Assembly (NCBI RefSeq): GCF_023276435.1
Contig: NZ_JALLPO010000020.1
Coordinates: 110,944 to 174,943, forward strand
Length of the DNA stretch: 64,000 bases
Reading direction: 5' to 3'
From: Sphaerisporangium perillae
GTDB taxonomy: Bacteria > Actinomycetota > Actinomycetes > Streptosporangiales > Streptosporangiaceae
The translations under genes and the position numbers were made by a program. Below the pieces are notes generated by a model, which made no database searches, was not told the origin of the DNA, and worked only from the letters and a program-made list of their open reading frames with translations. Position 1 is the first letter of the stretch, and the number at the start of each line of letters is the position of its first letter. Positions 50,544-60,110 of this stretch are shown here, one piece after another.

Positions 50544-51334
50544 TCAGTGCGGAAGCCACCAGGCCCGCGAAAGCTCCGGCCCGGCCGCGTAAGAGCCGGA
50601 CCCTGCTGGTCCTCAACATCGTCTCGATCGTGGCCGGGCTGGCGATCTGGTGGGGGCTGTCCCTGGCCGGGTTCCAGTTCCCGACGCCGGCCGAGGTCCT
50701 GGCGTCCGCCTGGACGATGATCGGGAACGGCACGCTCGTCGCCGACACCGGCGCCTCGCTCGGGCGCGTGCTGGCCGGGTTCGCCCTCGGCTCGGTCGCT
50801 GCGATCCTGGTCGGCTTCCTCATGGGGTGGTACACGATCGCGCGCGGCCTGTTCGAGCCGTGGATCCAGTTCTTCCGCACCATCCCGCCACTGGCGATGC
50901 TGCCGCTCGTGCTGGTGCTGATGGGCATCGGCGAGAGCCCGAAGATCTTCGTCATCTTCCTGGCCGCGTTCCTGGCGTGCGTCATCTCGACGTACCAGGG
51001 CGTGGTCAACGTGGACAGGACCCTCCTCAACGCCGCGCGGGTGCTCGGCGCGCGGGATGGAACGATCTTCGCCCGGGTCGTGGTGCCGGCCTCGACGCCG
51101 TTCATCCTCGTCGGGATGCGGGTCGGGCTCGGCTCGGCGTGGGGGACTCTGGTGGCCGCCGAGCTGCTGGCCGCGCAGGCCGGGCTCGGGCACCGGATGC
51201 AGAGCGCGCAGCTCTACTACGACCTGCCGACGATCTTCGTGGGCATCATCACGATCGGGGTCCTCGGCCTGATCATGGACCGGCTGCTCATGCTCGCCGG
51301 TAACAAGCTGACGGCCTGGCAGGAGAGCCGATGA
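50534..51334 (+). CDS. ABC transporter permease (SsuC/TauC-like)
   Basis: GTG 50534 has GGAGG six bases upstream and overlaps the ROK gene by 10 bases. The 266-residue protein has six membrane helices and the BPD_transp_1 EAA loop ([33 protein letters not shown] in the TauC style, key G at ~20 from the helix). [13 protein letters not shown] is the sulfonate/nitrate/taurine-family permease signature. It forms the channel of the importer with the next two genes. Confidence 0.92.
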   Translation: MAVISAEATRPAKAPARPRKSRTLLVLNIVSIVAGLAIWWGLSLAGFQFPTPAEVLASAWTMIGNGTLVADTGASLGRVLAGFALGSVAAILVGFLMGWYTIARGLFEPWIQFFRTIPPLAMLPLVLVLMGIGESPKIFVIFLAAFLACVISTYQGVVNVDRTLLNAARVLGARDGTIFARVVVPASTPFILVGMRVGLGSAWGTLVAAELLAAQAGLGHRMQSAQLYYDLPTIFVGIITIGVLGLIMDRLLMLAGNKLTAWQESR

Positions 51335-52113
51335 CCACGCCCAAGATCTCCGTACGCGACGTCACGAAGGTCTTCCCCGTCGGGAAGGAGGACTTCGTCG
51401 CCCTCGGCGGCGTCTCGCTCGACATCGCCGACAACGAGTTCGTGACGGTCGTCGGGCCCTCCGGTTGCGGCAAGAGCACGCTGCTCAACATCCTCGCCGG
51501 GCTGGAAGAGCCCACCGGCGGCACCGCGCTCGTCGACGGGAAGCCGGTCTCCGGTCCCGGCCCGGAACGCGGCGTGATCTTCCAGCAGTACGCGCTGTTC
51601 CCGTGGCTGACCGTCCGCGAGAACGTCGAATTCGGCATGCGCACCGCCAAGGTACCCAAGCAGGAGCGGCGACGACGGGCCGAGCACTTCATCCGCCTGG
51701 TCGGCCTGGAGCAGTTCGCGGACGCGCTGCCGAAGACGCTCTCCGGCGGCATGAAGCAGCGCTGCGCCATCGCCCGCGCGTACGCGGTGAACCCGTCGAT
51801 CCTGCTCATGGATGAGCCCTTCGGCGCGCTCGACGCGCTGACCAGGGTGAAGCTCCAGGAGCAGCTCCTTTCGACCTGGAGCCAGGACCGGCGGACGGTC
51901 ATGTTCATCACCCACGACGTCGACGAGGCGGTGTTCCTCGCCAACCGGGTGGTCGTCATGGCCGCGCGCCCCGGCCGGATCGCCGACGTCATCGACGTCG
52001 ACCTCCCCTACCCACGTGACGAGGAGTTGCGGCTGAGTCCCGAGTTCGGCGACCTGCGCAACCGCGTCTGGCATTCGGTGTACCACCAGCAAGTCAAGGA
52101 GCCCGCACAATGA
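51331..52113 (+). CDS. ABC transporter ATP-binding protein (SsuB/TauB-like)
   Basis: The 260-residue ATPase has Walker [15 protein letters not shown]-loop [12 protein letters not shown], signature [14 protein letters not shown], Walker [14 protein letters not shown] and the switch His in [12 protein letters not shown]. It belongs to the sulfonate/nitrate import group. Overlaps with both neighbours by 4 bases (ATGA). Confidence 0.95.
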   Translation: MTTPKISVRDVTKVFPVGKEDFVALGGVSLDIADNEFVTVVGPSGCGKSTLLNILAGLEEPTGGTALVDGKPVSGPGPERGVIFQQYALFPWLTVRENVEFGMRTAKVPKQERRRRAEHFIRLVGLEQFADALPKTLSGGMKQRCAIARAYAVNPSILLMDEPFGALDALTRVKLQEQLLSTWSQDRRTVMFITHDVDEAVFLANRVVVMAARPGRIADVIDVDLPYPRDEELRLSPEFGDLRNRVWHSVYHQQVKEPAQ

Positions 52114-53099
52114 GGAAGACATTCATAGCCGCTGCCGCCATCGTCGTGGCGCTCGGGGCGGCCGCCTGCTCGTCGGGCGGGTCCGGCGGCTCCGGCGGCG
52201 ACACGACCCACGTGAACTTCGGCTACATCGGCGACTTCAACGGCGCCAGCCTGCTCGCCGTCGCAGGCGATCAGGGCCTGTGGAAGAAGCACGGCATCGA
52301 CGTGAAGACCAGCGTCTTCACCAACGGCCCGCTGCAGATCCAGGCGCTGGGCACCGGCGACCTCGACTTCGGCTACATCGGCCCGGGCGCCATGTGGCTG
52401 CCCGCCTCCGGCAAGGCCAAGGTCGTGGCGCTGAACACCCTCGGCAACGCCGACCGCGTCATCGCGCAGGCCGGCACGAGCACGATGGCCGACCTGAAAG
52501 GCAAGACGATCGGCGTGCCCGAGGGCACCTCCGGCGACATGATCCTCACGCTCGCCCTGAAGAAGGCCGGGCTCACGAAGAACGACGTGAAGATCGTCCC
52601 GATGGACGCGGCGACGATCGTGTCGGCGTTCACCTCCAAGCAGATCGACGCGGCCGGCTTCTGGTACCCGGCGATCGCCACCATCAAGAAGACCCTCCCC
52701 GACCTGGTCGAGCTGGCCAAGAACGAGGACTTCGCCGACACGCTGTCGTTCCCGACCGCGTTCGTCGCCGGCAACGACGTCGTCGCCAAGGACAAGGGCA
52801 AGACCGAGAAGGTCATCGCCGTCCTCCGCGAGGCCATCAAGTACCGTGCGGAGCACCTCGACGAGGCCATCGCCTCGACCGCCAAGATGCTCAACCTGCC
52901 GGCCGAGCAGGTGAAGGCCGACGCCGCCAACTCCAAGCTGCTGTCGCTGACCGACCTGGACGGCTACACCAAGGACGGCACGATCGACAAGTGGCTGACC
53001 GGCATGAACGACTACTTCGTCGGCGCGGGCAAGCTCACCGCCGCCGTCGACCCCAAGACCTACTACACCGGCGACCTGTTCACAGGTGCCGCCAAGTGA
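52110..53099 (+). CDS. ABC transporter substrate-binding lipoprotein (SsuA/TauA-like)
   Basis: The 329-residue protein starts with a lipoprotein-type signal ([20 protein letters not shown], Cys20) and a Gly/Ser linker. The mature NMT1/SsuA-like part begins VNFGYIGDFNGASLLAVAGD, with IGVPEGTSGDMILTLALKKAG, a segment typical of aliphatic sulfonate/taurine binders. It would capture the substrate outside the cell. Placement before two sulfatases suggests a sulfated or sulfonated organic compound. Confidence 0.93.
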   Translation: MRKTFIAAAAIVVALGAAACSSGGSGGSGGDTTHVNFGYIGDFNGASLLAVAGDQGLWKKHGIDVKTSVFTNGPLQIQALGTGDLDFGYIGPGAMWLPASGKAKVVALNTLGNADRVIAQAGTSTMADLKGKTIGVPEGTSGDMILTLALKKAGLTKNDVKIVPMDAATIVSAFTSKQIDAAGFWYPAIATIKKTLPDLVELAKNEDFADTLSFPTAFVAGNDVVAKDKGKTEKVIAVLREAIKYRAEHLDEAIASTAKMLNLPAEQVKADAANSKLLSLTDLDGYTKDGTIDKWLTGMNDYFVGAGKLTAAVDPKTYYTGDLFTGAAK

Positions 53100-54565
53100 A
53101 CATCCTGTTCCTGATGACCGACCAGCACCGGGTCGACACCCTCGGCGTGTACGGGAACCGGCTGGCCGCCACCCCGGTCCTCGACGAGCTGGCCAGGACC
53201 GGGACCCGCTTCGACCGTTGGTACACCCCTACGGCGATCTGCACGCCGGCGCGGGCGAGCCTGCTCACCGGGCAGGCCCCGTTCCGGCACAAGCTGCTCG
53301 CCAACCACGAGCGGAACGTCGGCTACATCGAGGACCTGCCCGACGGGCAGTTCGCCTTCTCCGAGGCGCTGCGGGACGCCGGGTACAACTGCGGGCTCAT
53401 CGGGAAGTGGCACGTCGGGCACCACAAGCGAGCGGCAGACTTCGGGTTCGACGGGCCGGACCTGCCGGGGTGGCACAACCCGGTGGACCACCCCGACTAC
53501 CTGGACTACCTGGCCGCCGATGACCTGCCGCCGTACGAGATCCACGACCGCATCCGGGGGACGCTGCCGAACGGCGGGCCGGGCAACCTGCTCGCCGCGC
53601 GGCTGCGCCAGCCGGTCGAGGCGACGTTCGAGCACTACCTGGCGACCCGGGCGATCGAGATGCTCGAACAATACGCGGCCGATGACAAGCCGTTCTTCCT
53701 GCAGCTCAACTTCTTCGGGCCGCACCTGCCGTACATCGTGCCGGACGAGTTCTTCGACATGTTCGACCCCGAGCTGGTCGAGCTGCCCAAGTCGATCGCC
53801 GAGACCTTCGCCGGGAAGCCGCCGGTGCAGGCCAACTACAGCGCGCACTGGACGTTCGACACGATGCCGCTGGAGGTGACGCGCAAGCTCATCGCCGTCT
53901 ACTGGGGGTACGTCGCGCTCATCGACGCCGAGATCGGGCGGGTCATGGACGCCATGCGGCGCCTCGGGCTGGTCGACGACACGGCCGTGTTCTTCACCTG
54001 CGACCACGGCGAGTTCACCGGCGCGCACCGGCTGCACGACAAGGGTCCGGCGATGTACGAGGACATCTACCGCACGCCCGGCCTGCTGCGCGTCCCGGGG
54101 CAGCAGGCGGGGGTCGTCCGGTCGGAGTTCGTCAGCCTGCTGGACTGCACGGCGACCATCCTCGAACTGGCCGGGATCGACCCCGCTCCCGCCGTCGACT
54201 CGCGCAGTCTCGTGCCGCTAGCCTCTGCCGCCGACGTGGCCTGGGAGCAGGACATCGTCTGCGAGTTCCACGGGCACCACTTCCCGTACCCGCAGCGGAT
54301 GATCCGGACCGACCGCTACAAGCTGGTGGTCAACCCGGACTCGACGAACGAGCTGTACGACCTGTTCACCGACCCGGACGAGCTGCTCAACGTCTACGCG
54401 CACCCCGAGATGGAGGCGGTGCGCGGACGGCTGATGCGGCGGCTGTACCAGGTGCTGCGGGATCGGGGTGACAACTTCTACCACTGGATGACGTCGATGT
54501 ACGACGTCGGCGACGTCTCCTACGACCCCACGCTGAGCGGGCTCGACGAGGCGACCTACCGGTGA
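53096..54565 (+). CDS. Type I sulfatase
   Basis: GTG 53096 overlaps the binding-protein stop. The 489-residue enzyme starts NILFLMTDQHRVDTLG (metal-binding Asp pair region) and has the sulfatase signature ICTPARASLLTG with Cys49 to be converted to formylglycine. Further active-site elements are GKWHVGHHK, FFGPHLPY and CDHGEFTGAH. No signal peptide, so it acts in the cytoplasm on imported substrate. It resembles choline-sulfatase/heparan-type cytoplasmic sulfatases; the exact ester is unknown. Confidence 0.93.
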   Translation: MNILFLMTDQHRVDTLGVYGNRLAATPVLDELARTGTRFDRWYTPTAICTPARASLLTGQAPFRHKLLANHERNVGYIEDLPDGQFAFSEALRDAGYNCGLIGKWHVGHHKRAADFGFDGPDLPGWHNPVDHPDYLDYLAADDLPPYEIHDRIRGTLPNGGPGNLLAARLRQPVEATFEHYLATRAIEMLEQYAADDKPFFLQLNFFGPHLPYIVPDEFFDMFDPELVELPKSIAETFAGKPPVQANYSAHWTFDTMPLEVTRKLIAVYWGYVALIDAEIGRVMDAMRRLGLVDDTAVFFTCDHGEFTGAHRLHDKGPAMYEDIYRTPGLLRVPGQQAGVVRSEFVSLLDCTATILELAGIDPAPAVDSRSLVPLASAADVAWEQDIVCEFHGHHFPYPQRMIRTDRYKLVVNPDSTNELYDLFTDPDELLNVYAHPEMEAVRGRLMRRLYQVLRDRGDNFYHWMTSMYDVGDVSYDPTLSGLDEATYR

Positions 54566-56025
54566 GTGGTCCAGTGAGCCGTCCGGAGCGGCATCCGGTG
54601 CTGCGTCCGGAGCGGCGTCCCAACATCGTCATGATCCTCACCGACGACCACGCGTCGCACGCCGTCGGCGCGTACGGGTCGGTGGTCAACCAGACGCCGC
54701 GGATCGACGAGATCGCGGCGTCCGGGGTCCGGTTCGACAACTGCTTCGCGACCAACGCGCTCTGCTCACCGAGCCGCGCCAGCATCCTGACCGGGACGTA
54801 CTCCCACGTCAACGGCGTCTCGACACTGGTCACGCCCATTGACGCCGCGCAGCCGACGTTCGTGAGCCTGCTGAAGGCCGCCGGGTACCGGACCGCCATC
54901 GTCGGCAAGTGGCACATGGGGGACGGCCCCGGTCATGACCCGCAGGGCTTCGACTACTGGGACGTGCTGATCGAACAGGGGGAGTACTTCGATCCCCGCT
55001 TCCTCTCGCCGGACGGCCTCCGGACCGTCCCCGGCTACGCCACCGACCTCATCACCGACATGGCGCTGTCTTGGGCCGATGGGCTCGACGGCGACGACCC
55101 GTGGTGTCTGCTCATCTACCACAAGGCGCCGCACCGCCCGTGGGAGCCCGACGAGAAGCACGCCGGGACGTACACCGGCCCCATCCCGGTGCCCGCCACG
55201 TTCACCGACGACTACTCGACGCGCTCGGCCTCGGCGCGGCGGGCGGCGATGCGGATCGCCGAGCACCTGAACGCCGAGGACCTCAAGCAGGACCCGCCCC
55301 AAGGGCTGTCCTACGAGGAGCTGGCGCTGTGGAAGTACCAGCGGTACATGGAGGACTACCTGGCCGTCGTCGCGTCGGTCGACGACAACGTGGGCCGGGT
55401 CTCCGACTGGCTCCGCTCTCGGGGCGACTTCGACGACACGCTCCTGATGTACTGCTCCGACCAGGGCTTCTTCCTCGGCGACCACGGCTGGTTCGACAAG
55501 CGTTTCATGTACGAGGAGTCGCTTCGGATGCCGCTCGTCCTGAGCTACCCGCGCCGGATCCCCGCCGGTCAGGTGCACACGGGCATCGTCACGAACGTGG
55601 ACTTCGCGCAGACCGTGCTGGACGTGGCCGGGGTGCCGCACCACCCCCGCATGCAGGGCCGCAGCTTCCTGGCGGACCTGACCGGCGAACCCGGCCCGGC
55701 TCCCGCGGAGGGGATGTACTACCGCTACTGGGAGCACGACGACGTCTTCCACAAGGCGCCGGCCCACTACGGCTACCGGACGTCGCGCTACAAGATCATC
55801 TACTTCTACAACGACGGCATGGGCATCCCCGGCACGGGGGCGTTCACCTACAGCGGGGAATGGGAACTCTACGACCTGCGGGCCGACCCCGCTGAGCTGC
55901 GGAACGTCTACTCCGAGCCGGAGTACTTCTCGGTCCGCGAGGAGATGAAGGTCCGCATGTGGCACGCCCAGGCGGCCCTCGGCGACGAGCCGCATCCGAG
56001 CCAGCCGGTTCCGGAGGGGGTCTGA
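54562..56025 (+). CDS. Type I sulfatase (second)
   Basis: The 487-residue protein (GTG 54562) has IVMILTDDHASHAVGAYG, ALCSPSRASILTG with Cys68 as the formylglycine site, VGKWHMGDGPGHDPQGFDYW and CSDQGFFLGDHGWFDKRFMYEESLR. The last is typical of the large S1_8/S1_11-like group of carbohydrate or aryl sulfatases. It is also cytoplasmic. A 4-base overlap links it to the first sulfatase; the two differ clearly and probably act on different positions of one substrate. Confidence 0.93.
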   Translation: MSGPVSRPERHPVLRPERRPNIVMILTDDHASHAVGAYGSVVNQTPRIDEIAASGVRFDNCFATNALCSPSRASILTGTYSHVNGVSTLVTPIDAAQPTFVSLLKAAGYRTAIVGKWHMGDGPGHDPQGFDYWDVLIEQGEYFDPRFLSPDGLRTVPGYATDLITDMALSWADGLDGDDPWCLLIYHKAPHRPWEPDEKHAGTYTGPIPVPATFTDDYSTRSASARRAAMRIAEHLNAEDLKQDPPQGLSYEELALWKYQRYMEDYLAVVASVDDNVGRVSDWLRSRGDFDDTLLMYCSDQGFFLGDHGWFDKRFMYEESLRMPLVLSYPRRIPAGQVHTGIVTNVDFAQTVLDVAGVPHHPRMQGRSFLADLTGEPGPAPAEGMYYRYWEHDDVFHKAPAHYGYRTSRYKIIYFYNDGMGIPGTGAFTYSGEWELYDLRADPAELRNVYSEPEYFSVREEMKVRMWHAQAALGDEPHPSQPVPEGV

Positions 56026-56026
56026 C

Positions 56027-57073
56027 ATGCCGGGAAGCTGCTGTACACCCGCGACGCCCGGGCCCGGCGGGACGCACCCGGTCCCCGGGACCTTCGCGAC
56101 CGGCGAGACGTGCTCGATCTCCGAGATGCCTGCGGCCGGCCAGACGCACACCGTCTCCGAGATCCCCGTGACGCCGCTGTCGCCGGCGGAGCCCGTGCGG
56201 CCCGCGGCGCGGGGCACGCACGCCATCGAGCAGGCGGACCTGCCCGGCGGCGAGTTCCTGATGGGAGACGCCACCGGCGACGGCAACCGGGGCGACGGCG
56301 AAGGGCCCGTCCATCCGGTCGTCCTGGCCCCGTTCTCGATCGACGTGACCGCCGTGACGACGGCCGACTTCGCCGCCTTCGCGGAGGCGACCGGCTACCG
56401 GACGGAGGCCGAGGAGTACGGCTTCTCCGCCGTCTTCCACCTGGCCATGCGCGCCCGCCCGCAGGACGTGATGGGCCCCGTTCCGGGCACCCCCTGGTGG
56501 GTCGGCGTCCGCGGCGCCGACTGGCGGCACCCCGCCGGCGTCCTGTCGTCGGCGGAAGCCGACCACCCGGTGGTCCACGTGAGCTGGAACGACGCGATCG
56601 CGTACTGCTCATGGGCCGGCCGGCGCCTCCCGACCGAGGCCGAATGGGAGTACGCCTCCCGCGGCGGCCTCGACGGCGCGCGCTACCCCTGGGGCGATGA
56701 CCTGCCAGAGGACGAGTGGCGGGTGAACATCTGGCAGGGCGCGTTCCCCACCCAGAACACGCTGGCCGACGGCTACTTGACCACGGCCCCGGTCCGCACG
56801 TTCCCTCCCAACGCCTACGGGCTCTGGCAGACGGTCGGCAACGTGTGGGAGTGGTGTTCGGACTGGTACGCCCCCGACTACTACGCCTACTCCCCGTCCG
56901 GCGATCCGCGCGGTCCACTCCACGGCACGGCCCGGGTGCTGCGCGGCGGATCGTTCCTGTGCCACGACTCCTACTGCAACCGCTACCGCAACTCGGCGCG
57001 GTCCTCGAACACGCCCGACTCGTCGATGGCCAACGCCGGGTTCCGCACCGTTTCGCCGCTGGTCACCCGGTGA
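56027..57073 (+). CDS. Formylglycine-generating enzyme (sulfatase maturase, SUMF1 family)
   Basis: The 348-residue protein begins one base after the sulfatase stop. From ~68 on it is an FGE domain: LPGGEFLMGDATGDG, VSWNDAIAYCSWAGRRLPTEAEWEYA, NVWEWCSDWY and the active site RGGSFLCHDSYCNRYRNSAR with Cys312 and Cys317 (copper-binding pair). It oxidises the sulfatase Cys to formylglycine, so the operon carries its own maturation factor. The first ~65 residues are an unusual extension of degenerate ~11-residue repeats (GQTHTVSEIP-like), including MPGSCC; a later start is possible. Confidence 0.94.
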   Translation: MPGSCCTPATPGPGGTHPVPGTFATGETCSISEMPAAGQTHTVSEIPVTPLSPAEPVRPAARGTHAIEQADLPGGEFLMGDATGDGNRGDGEGPVHPVVLAPFSIDVTAVTTADFAAFAEATGYRTEAEEYGFSAVFHLAMRARPQDVMGPVPGTPWWVGVRGADWRHPAGVLSSAEADHPVVHVSWNDAIAYCSWAGRRLPTEAEWEYASRGGLDGARYPWGDDLPEDEWRVNIWQGAFPTQNTLADGYLTTAPVRTFPPNAYGLWQTVGNVWEWCSDWYAPDYYAYSPSGDPRGPLHGTARVLRGGSFLCHDSYCNRYRNSARSSNTPDSSMANAGFRTVSPLVTR

Positions 57074-57728
57074 GTCCGAGTTCGCCCGCGCGCAGTCCGG
57101 CCTGGAATCGGGAGTCGGCCTCCAGCTTGGCCATCAGCTCCGCGACCCGTCTCCGGTAGGTGCGCAGGGAAAGGCCGAGCTGTCTGGAGGCGGTCTCGTC
57201 GGTGTGTCCCGCGCCGAGGGCACGAAGGACCGCCAGGCTGTCGGCGTCGAGATGGGGCATCTCTCCACTGAAATAGGCCGCCAGGTCGGTGCCGGTCTCC
57301 CAGACCGCCCGGAACAGCGCGTACACGCCGCCGACCAGCGCGGGCGAGGTGGTCACGGTGTACTCGCGGAGGCCCGGCGTGTCGCGGCCGGCGAGGATCA
57401 TCACCCGCCGGTCGATGATGATCGTCTCGTGGGGAAGCCGCGTCGAGCTGATCCGCACCCGGGCGCCCTTCGCCATGACCTCGCGGAGGCGCAGCCGCGC
57501 CGCCTCGCCGGCCAGGGCGGCCGGGCTGAGGAGCTTGCTCACGGTGAAGCCGGTCTCACCGGCCGGAGGCATGCGATTCGCGATCGCCTGCCGGGCCGCG
57601 GGCTGCGACCAGGTGTCGAGGTCACGGGCCACGCAGACGAACTCGTGCTGAGCACCGGCGAACAGGTGACCGGCCCGGGCGACGAGCTCCGCGTCACCGC
57701 GGACGGTAAGGACCTCATCGGCAGACAC
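57063..57728 (-). CDS. LuxR/TrmB-like helix-turn-helix regulator
   Basis: From GTG 57728 the protein has 221 residues. The C-terminus carries a LuxR-type HTH: LRALGAGHTDETASRQLGLSLRTYRRRVAELMAKL. The N-terminal ~145 residues (GHLFAGAQHEFVCVARDLDTW, RVRISSTRLPHETIIIDRRVMILAG) have a phospholipase-D-like/TrmB effector fold pattern seen in actinomycete LuxR proteins. It diverges from an aldo-keto reductase across 88 bases, which it probably regulates. The 3' end overlaps the FGE gene by 11 bases. The long upstream frame is non-coding. Confidence 0.8.
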   Translation of the reverse strand: MSADEVLTVRGDAELVARAGHLFAGAQHEFVCVARDLDTWSQPAARQAIANRMPPAGETGFTVSKLLSPAALAGEAARLRLREVMAKGARVRISSTRLPHETIIIDRRVMILAGRDTPGLREYTVTTSPALVGGVYALFRAVWETGTDLAAYFSGEMPHLDADSLAVLRALGAGHTDETASRQLGLSLRTYRRRVAELMAKLEADSRFQAGLRAGELGLTG

Positions 57729-57816
57729 CCCCTCATTATCACCGCTTTCGTCCGGACGATGGCAGCTTGCTGCCACCACGTTGGCCGATGTACATGTGCG
57801 CGGCAGGCTGACCGGT

Positions 57817-58713
57817 ATGACGAAGAACAGCGCGTACTCAAGTGCGGCCACCCCCGCGGCTCTCTCGGGAGAGTTCCTCCTCGGCGGAGACCTCCCCGTC
57901 CACCGGCTCGGATTCGGCGCCATGCGGCTGCCGACCGGTAGCTTCCAAGGGGCCGCCCGTGACCCGGAGACGGGCATCGCGGTGCTTCGCCGTGCGGTCG
58001 AACTGGGCGTCGACCACATCGACACGGCGTGGTTCTACCGCCGGGGCGGAGTGGCGGCCAACGAGCTGATCCGGACGGCGCTCGCCCCGTACGGAGACAA
58101 GCTGGTGATCGCGACGAAGGTCGGGCCCATGCTGGACTCGGACGGGGTTCCGAGCGGCCAGGCCCGTCCGGACCAGCTACGCGGCCTGGTGGAGGACAAC
58201 CTGCGCAGCCTCGACGTGGACCGGCTCGACCTCGTCTACCTGCGGGTGGGGGGCATGGCCGGCCCTGGCGGCGAGTCGATCGCCGACCGGTTCGCCGCGC
58301 TCGCGGAGCTGCGCGAGGAGGGGCTGATCCGGCACTTGGGCGTCAGCAACGTCGATGCCGCCCAGTTGGCCGAGGCGCAGGCGATCGCCCCGGTGGCCGC
58401 CGTGCAGAACAGCTTCCACGTGCAAGACCAGGGTGACGCCGAGCTTCTGGCGCATTGCGAGAAGTCCGGGATCGCCTTCGTGCCGTTCTTCCCGCTCGGC
58501 GGCGGCCGGCGTCCGATCGACGCGACGCGAATGGCGCACGTCACGGGCCGGCACCAGGCGACCGTTGCCCAGGTCGCGCTCGCCTGGCTGCTGGCGAGCT
58601 CACCCGCGCTGCTCGCCATCCCCGGCACCGGTTCGCTCGACCACCTGGAGGAGAACATGGATGCGAGCCGGATCCGCCTGACCCCCGAAGACCTCGCCAC
58701 ACTCGGCGAATGA
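57817..58713 (+). CDS. Aldo/keto reductase
   Basis: From ATG 57817 ([18 protein letters not shown]) the protein has 298 residues with the AKR TIM barrel: LGFGAMRLP, VDHIDTAWFYRRGG (catalytic Asp and Tyr), KLVIATKVG (Lys), IRHLGVSNVDAAQL and IPGTGSLDHLEENM. The usual catalytic His position reads DLVYLRVGG, i.e. Arg, a variation found in some AKR subfamilies. NADPH-dependent carbonyl reduction is expected; substrate unknown. Divergent from the LuxR-like regulator. Confidence 0.92.
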   Translation: MTKNSAYSSAATPAALSGEFLLGGDLPVHRLGFGAMRLPTGSFQGAARDPETGIAVLRRAVELGVDHIDTAWFYRRGGVAANELIRTALAPYGDKLVIATKVGPMLDSDGVPSGQARPDQLRGLVEDNLRSLDVDRLDLVYLRVGGMAGPGGESIADRFAALAELREEGLIRHLGVSNVDAAQLAEAQAIAPVAAVQNSFHVQDQGDAELLAHCEKSGIAFVPFFPLGGGRRPIDATRMAHVTGRHQATVAQVALAWLLASSPALLAIPGTGSLDHLEENMDASRIRLTPEDLATLGE

Positions 58714-58950
58714 CCTCCGCTCGGTATATGAGTTGACAGGCCGCGTCGCGAACCGGTCCGATGAACATCGGCCGGCACGCGGCATGCCGTCGCCCGGCCG
58801 CGTGGATCGTGCCGTGCCGAGGTCTCTCTGCAGGTCGAGCGAACGCCCAACACGTAATCCACGAAGTCCTCGCCACCCACGAACACGCTCTATGAAAAGG
58901 CCTTCATGTCCGTTGTGCTAGAGCCACCGCTGTCGTTCGTGCGGGGTCTG

Positions 58951-59790
58951 TCAGTTCGCTGGGTCGTTTAGCGGATCGTTCAATGCGCGGCCGATGAAGC
59001 GGATGGCGTCCGCCTGGCGGAGGATCGACGATGGCCCCATGTGGCCGGCGTCCGCCATCACGCGATAGTCGTGCGCCACCTCGAGGTCCCACAGCAATCG
59101 GTGCAGGTATTCAGATCCGTCCTGCAGGCGGAACTCGTCGGCGCCGCCACAGTCGACCAGGATGGCCGGCCGATGGCGACGCAGATCGCCGGCATTGGCG
59201 CGGAGTCGCCCGTAGACACTGTTGTGCGCGTAGGCGGCCGGATCGTTGGCTCCCGCGCCCATCGTCACGTGCAGGTCGCGCAACACGCTGGGAAGGTTCT
59301 CGTCCGGCACCTCGTCCATGCGTTCACCAGGGAAGATCGCCGGCGAGACCGCGGCGATGGCCCGGTAGCGGTCGGGATGCCGGAAGCCCAGTTTGAGAGC
59401 GCCGTACCCGCCCATGGAGGCGCCGATGACCGCCACCTCCGGCGCGAGAAAACCGTGCTCCTTCGCAAGGTGCCGCGGGAATTCGTCGGCGATGAGCGTT
59501 TCCCAGGACGGCCCGTCGGGGTGATCGATGTAAAAGCCGCCGTGGGTCGGCGTGCTCGGGCAAGCCACGATGGCCCGAGGCAGTTCGTCGCGTGTCCAGC
59601 CGTCGTCATAGAGCGGCTTGGCCGCGTCGAGCGACGCGGAGGATGACATCGCGCCATGCAGATGGAGGATCAGTGGAAGCCGCTCGCCGTCTCGCCATGA
59701 TGGTGGCGTGAGAATGCGGTAGTCGACGCGCGTGCCCGTCGACATCGACTGGAAGCTTGCTTCGCGGATTTCGCCGAGACCCGTGCCCAT
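58951..59790 (-). CDS. Alpha/beta-hydrolase esterase (esterase D-like)
   Basis: The start at 59790 (MGTGLGEIREASFQSM) gives 279 residues. Features are LPLILHLHGAMSS (oxyanion region), the nucleophile elbow VIGASMGGYGALKLG with catalytic Ser, an acidic residue in ILVDCGGADEF and a late catalytic-type His in VMADAGHMGPS. It belongs with antigen-85/esterase-D-like hydrolases but lacks a secretion signal, so it is cytoplasmic. No operon partner. The 237 bases between it and the aldo-keto reductase gene hold nothing recognisable. Confidence 0.88.
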   Translation of the reverse strand: MGTGLGEIREASFQSMSTGTRVDYRILTPPSWRDGERLPLILHLHGAMSSSASLDAAKPLYDDGWTRDELPRAIVACPSTPTHGGFYIDHPDGPSWETLIADEFPRHLAKEHGFLAPEVAVIGASMGGYGALKLGFRHPDRYRAIAAVSPAIFPGERMDEVPDENLPSVLRDLHVTMGAGANDPAAYAHNSVYGRLRANAGDLRRHRPAILVDCGGADEFRLQDGSEYLHRLLWDLEVAHDYRVMADAGHMGPSSILRQADAIRFIGRALNDPLNDPAN

Positions 59791-60110
59791 GACCGCTCCT
59801 GTTCCCCTAGCTGACAAAAGCGCTGGTCAAGAGCCGCAAGAACGCCTCTGATGTCCTTTGCCGCGCGCCGGTGAGGATGTTACCGAGGTGTGGCGGCAGC
59901 GGTACAACCATTAACGGTGCGATCAGGCTCGGTCGCGGAGCGCTTACGAACCACCGGTCCGGAGCGACCGTCGCACACCGCGCTCGGTCAATGGGACCGC
60001 GCGTGCCCGTGCGACTGCTTGATCCGGCGACAGAGGCGTTCGAGCCACGCGGGTCGCGCGCAAACAACCATAGGGTTGTACAAGCTTCTGGTTGTAGATA
60101 GGGTGCGGGC
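59791..60110. promoter_or_regulatory. Divergent promoter region with ArsR-type operator
   Basis: No gene seen. The right end carries a perfect dyad ACAACC-ATAG-GGTTGT (60064-60079) and a further GGTTGT at 60090-60095, 32 bases or less before the ArsR start. These are likely autoregulatory sites of the ArsR repressor. Confidence 0.6.
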
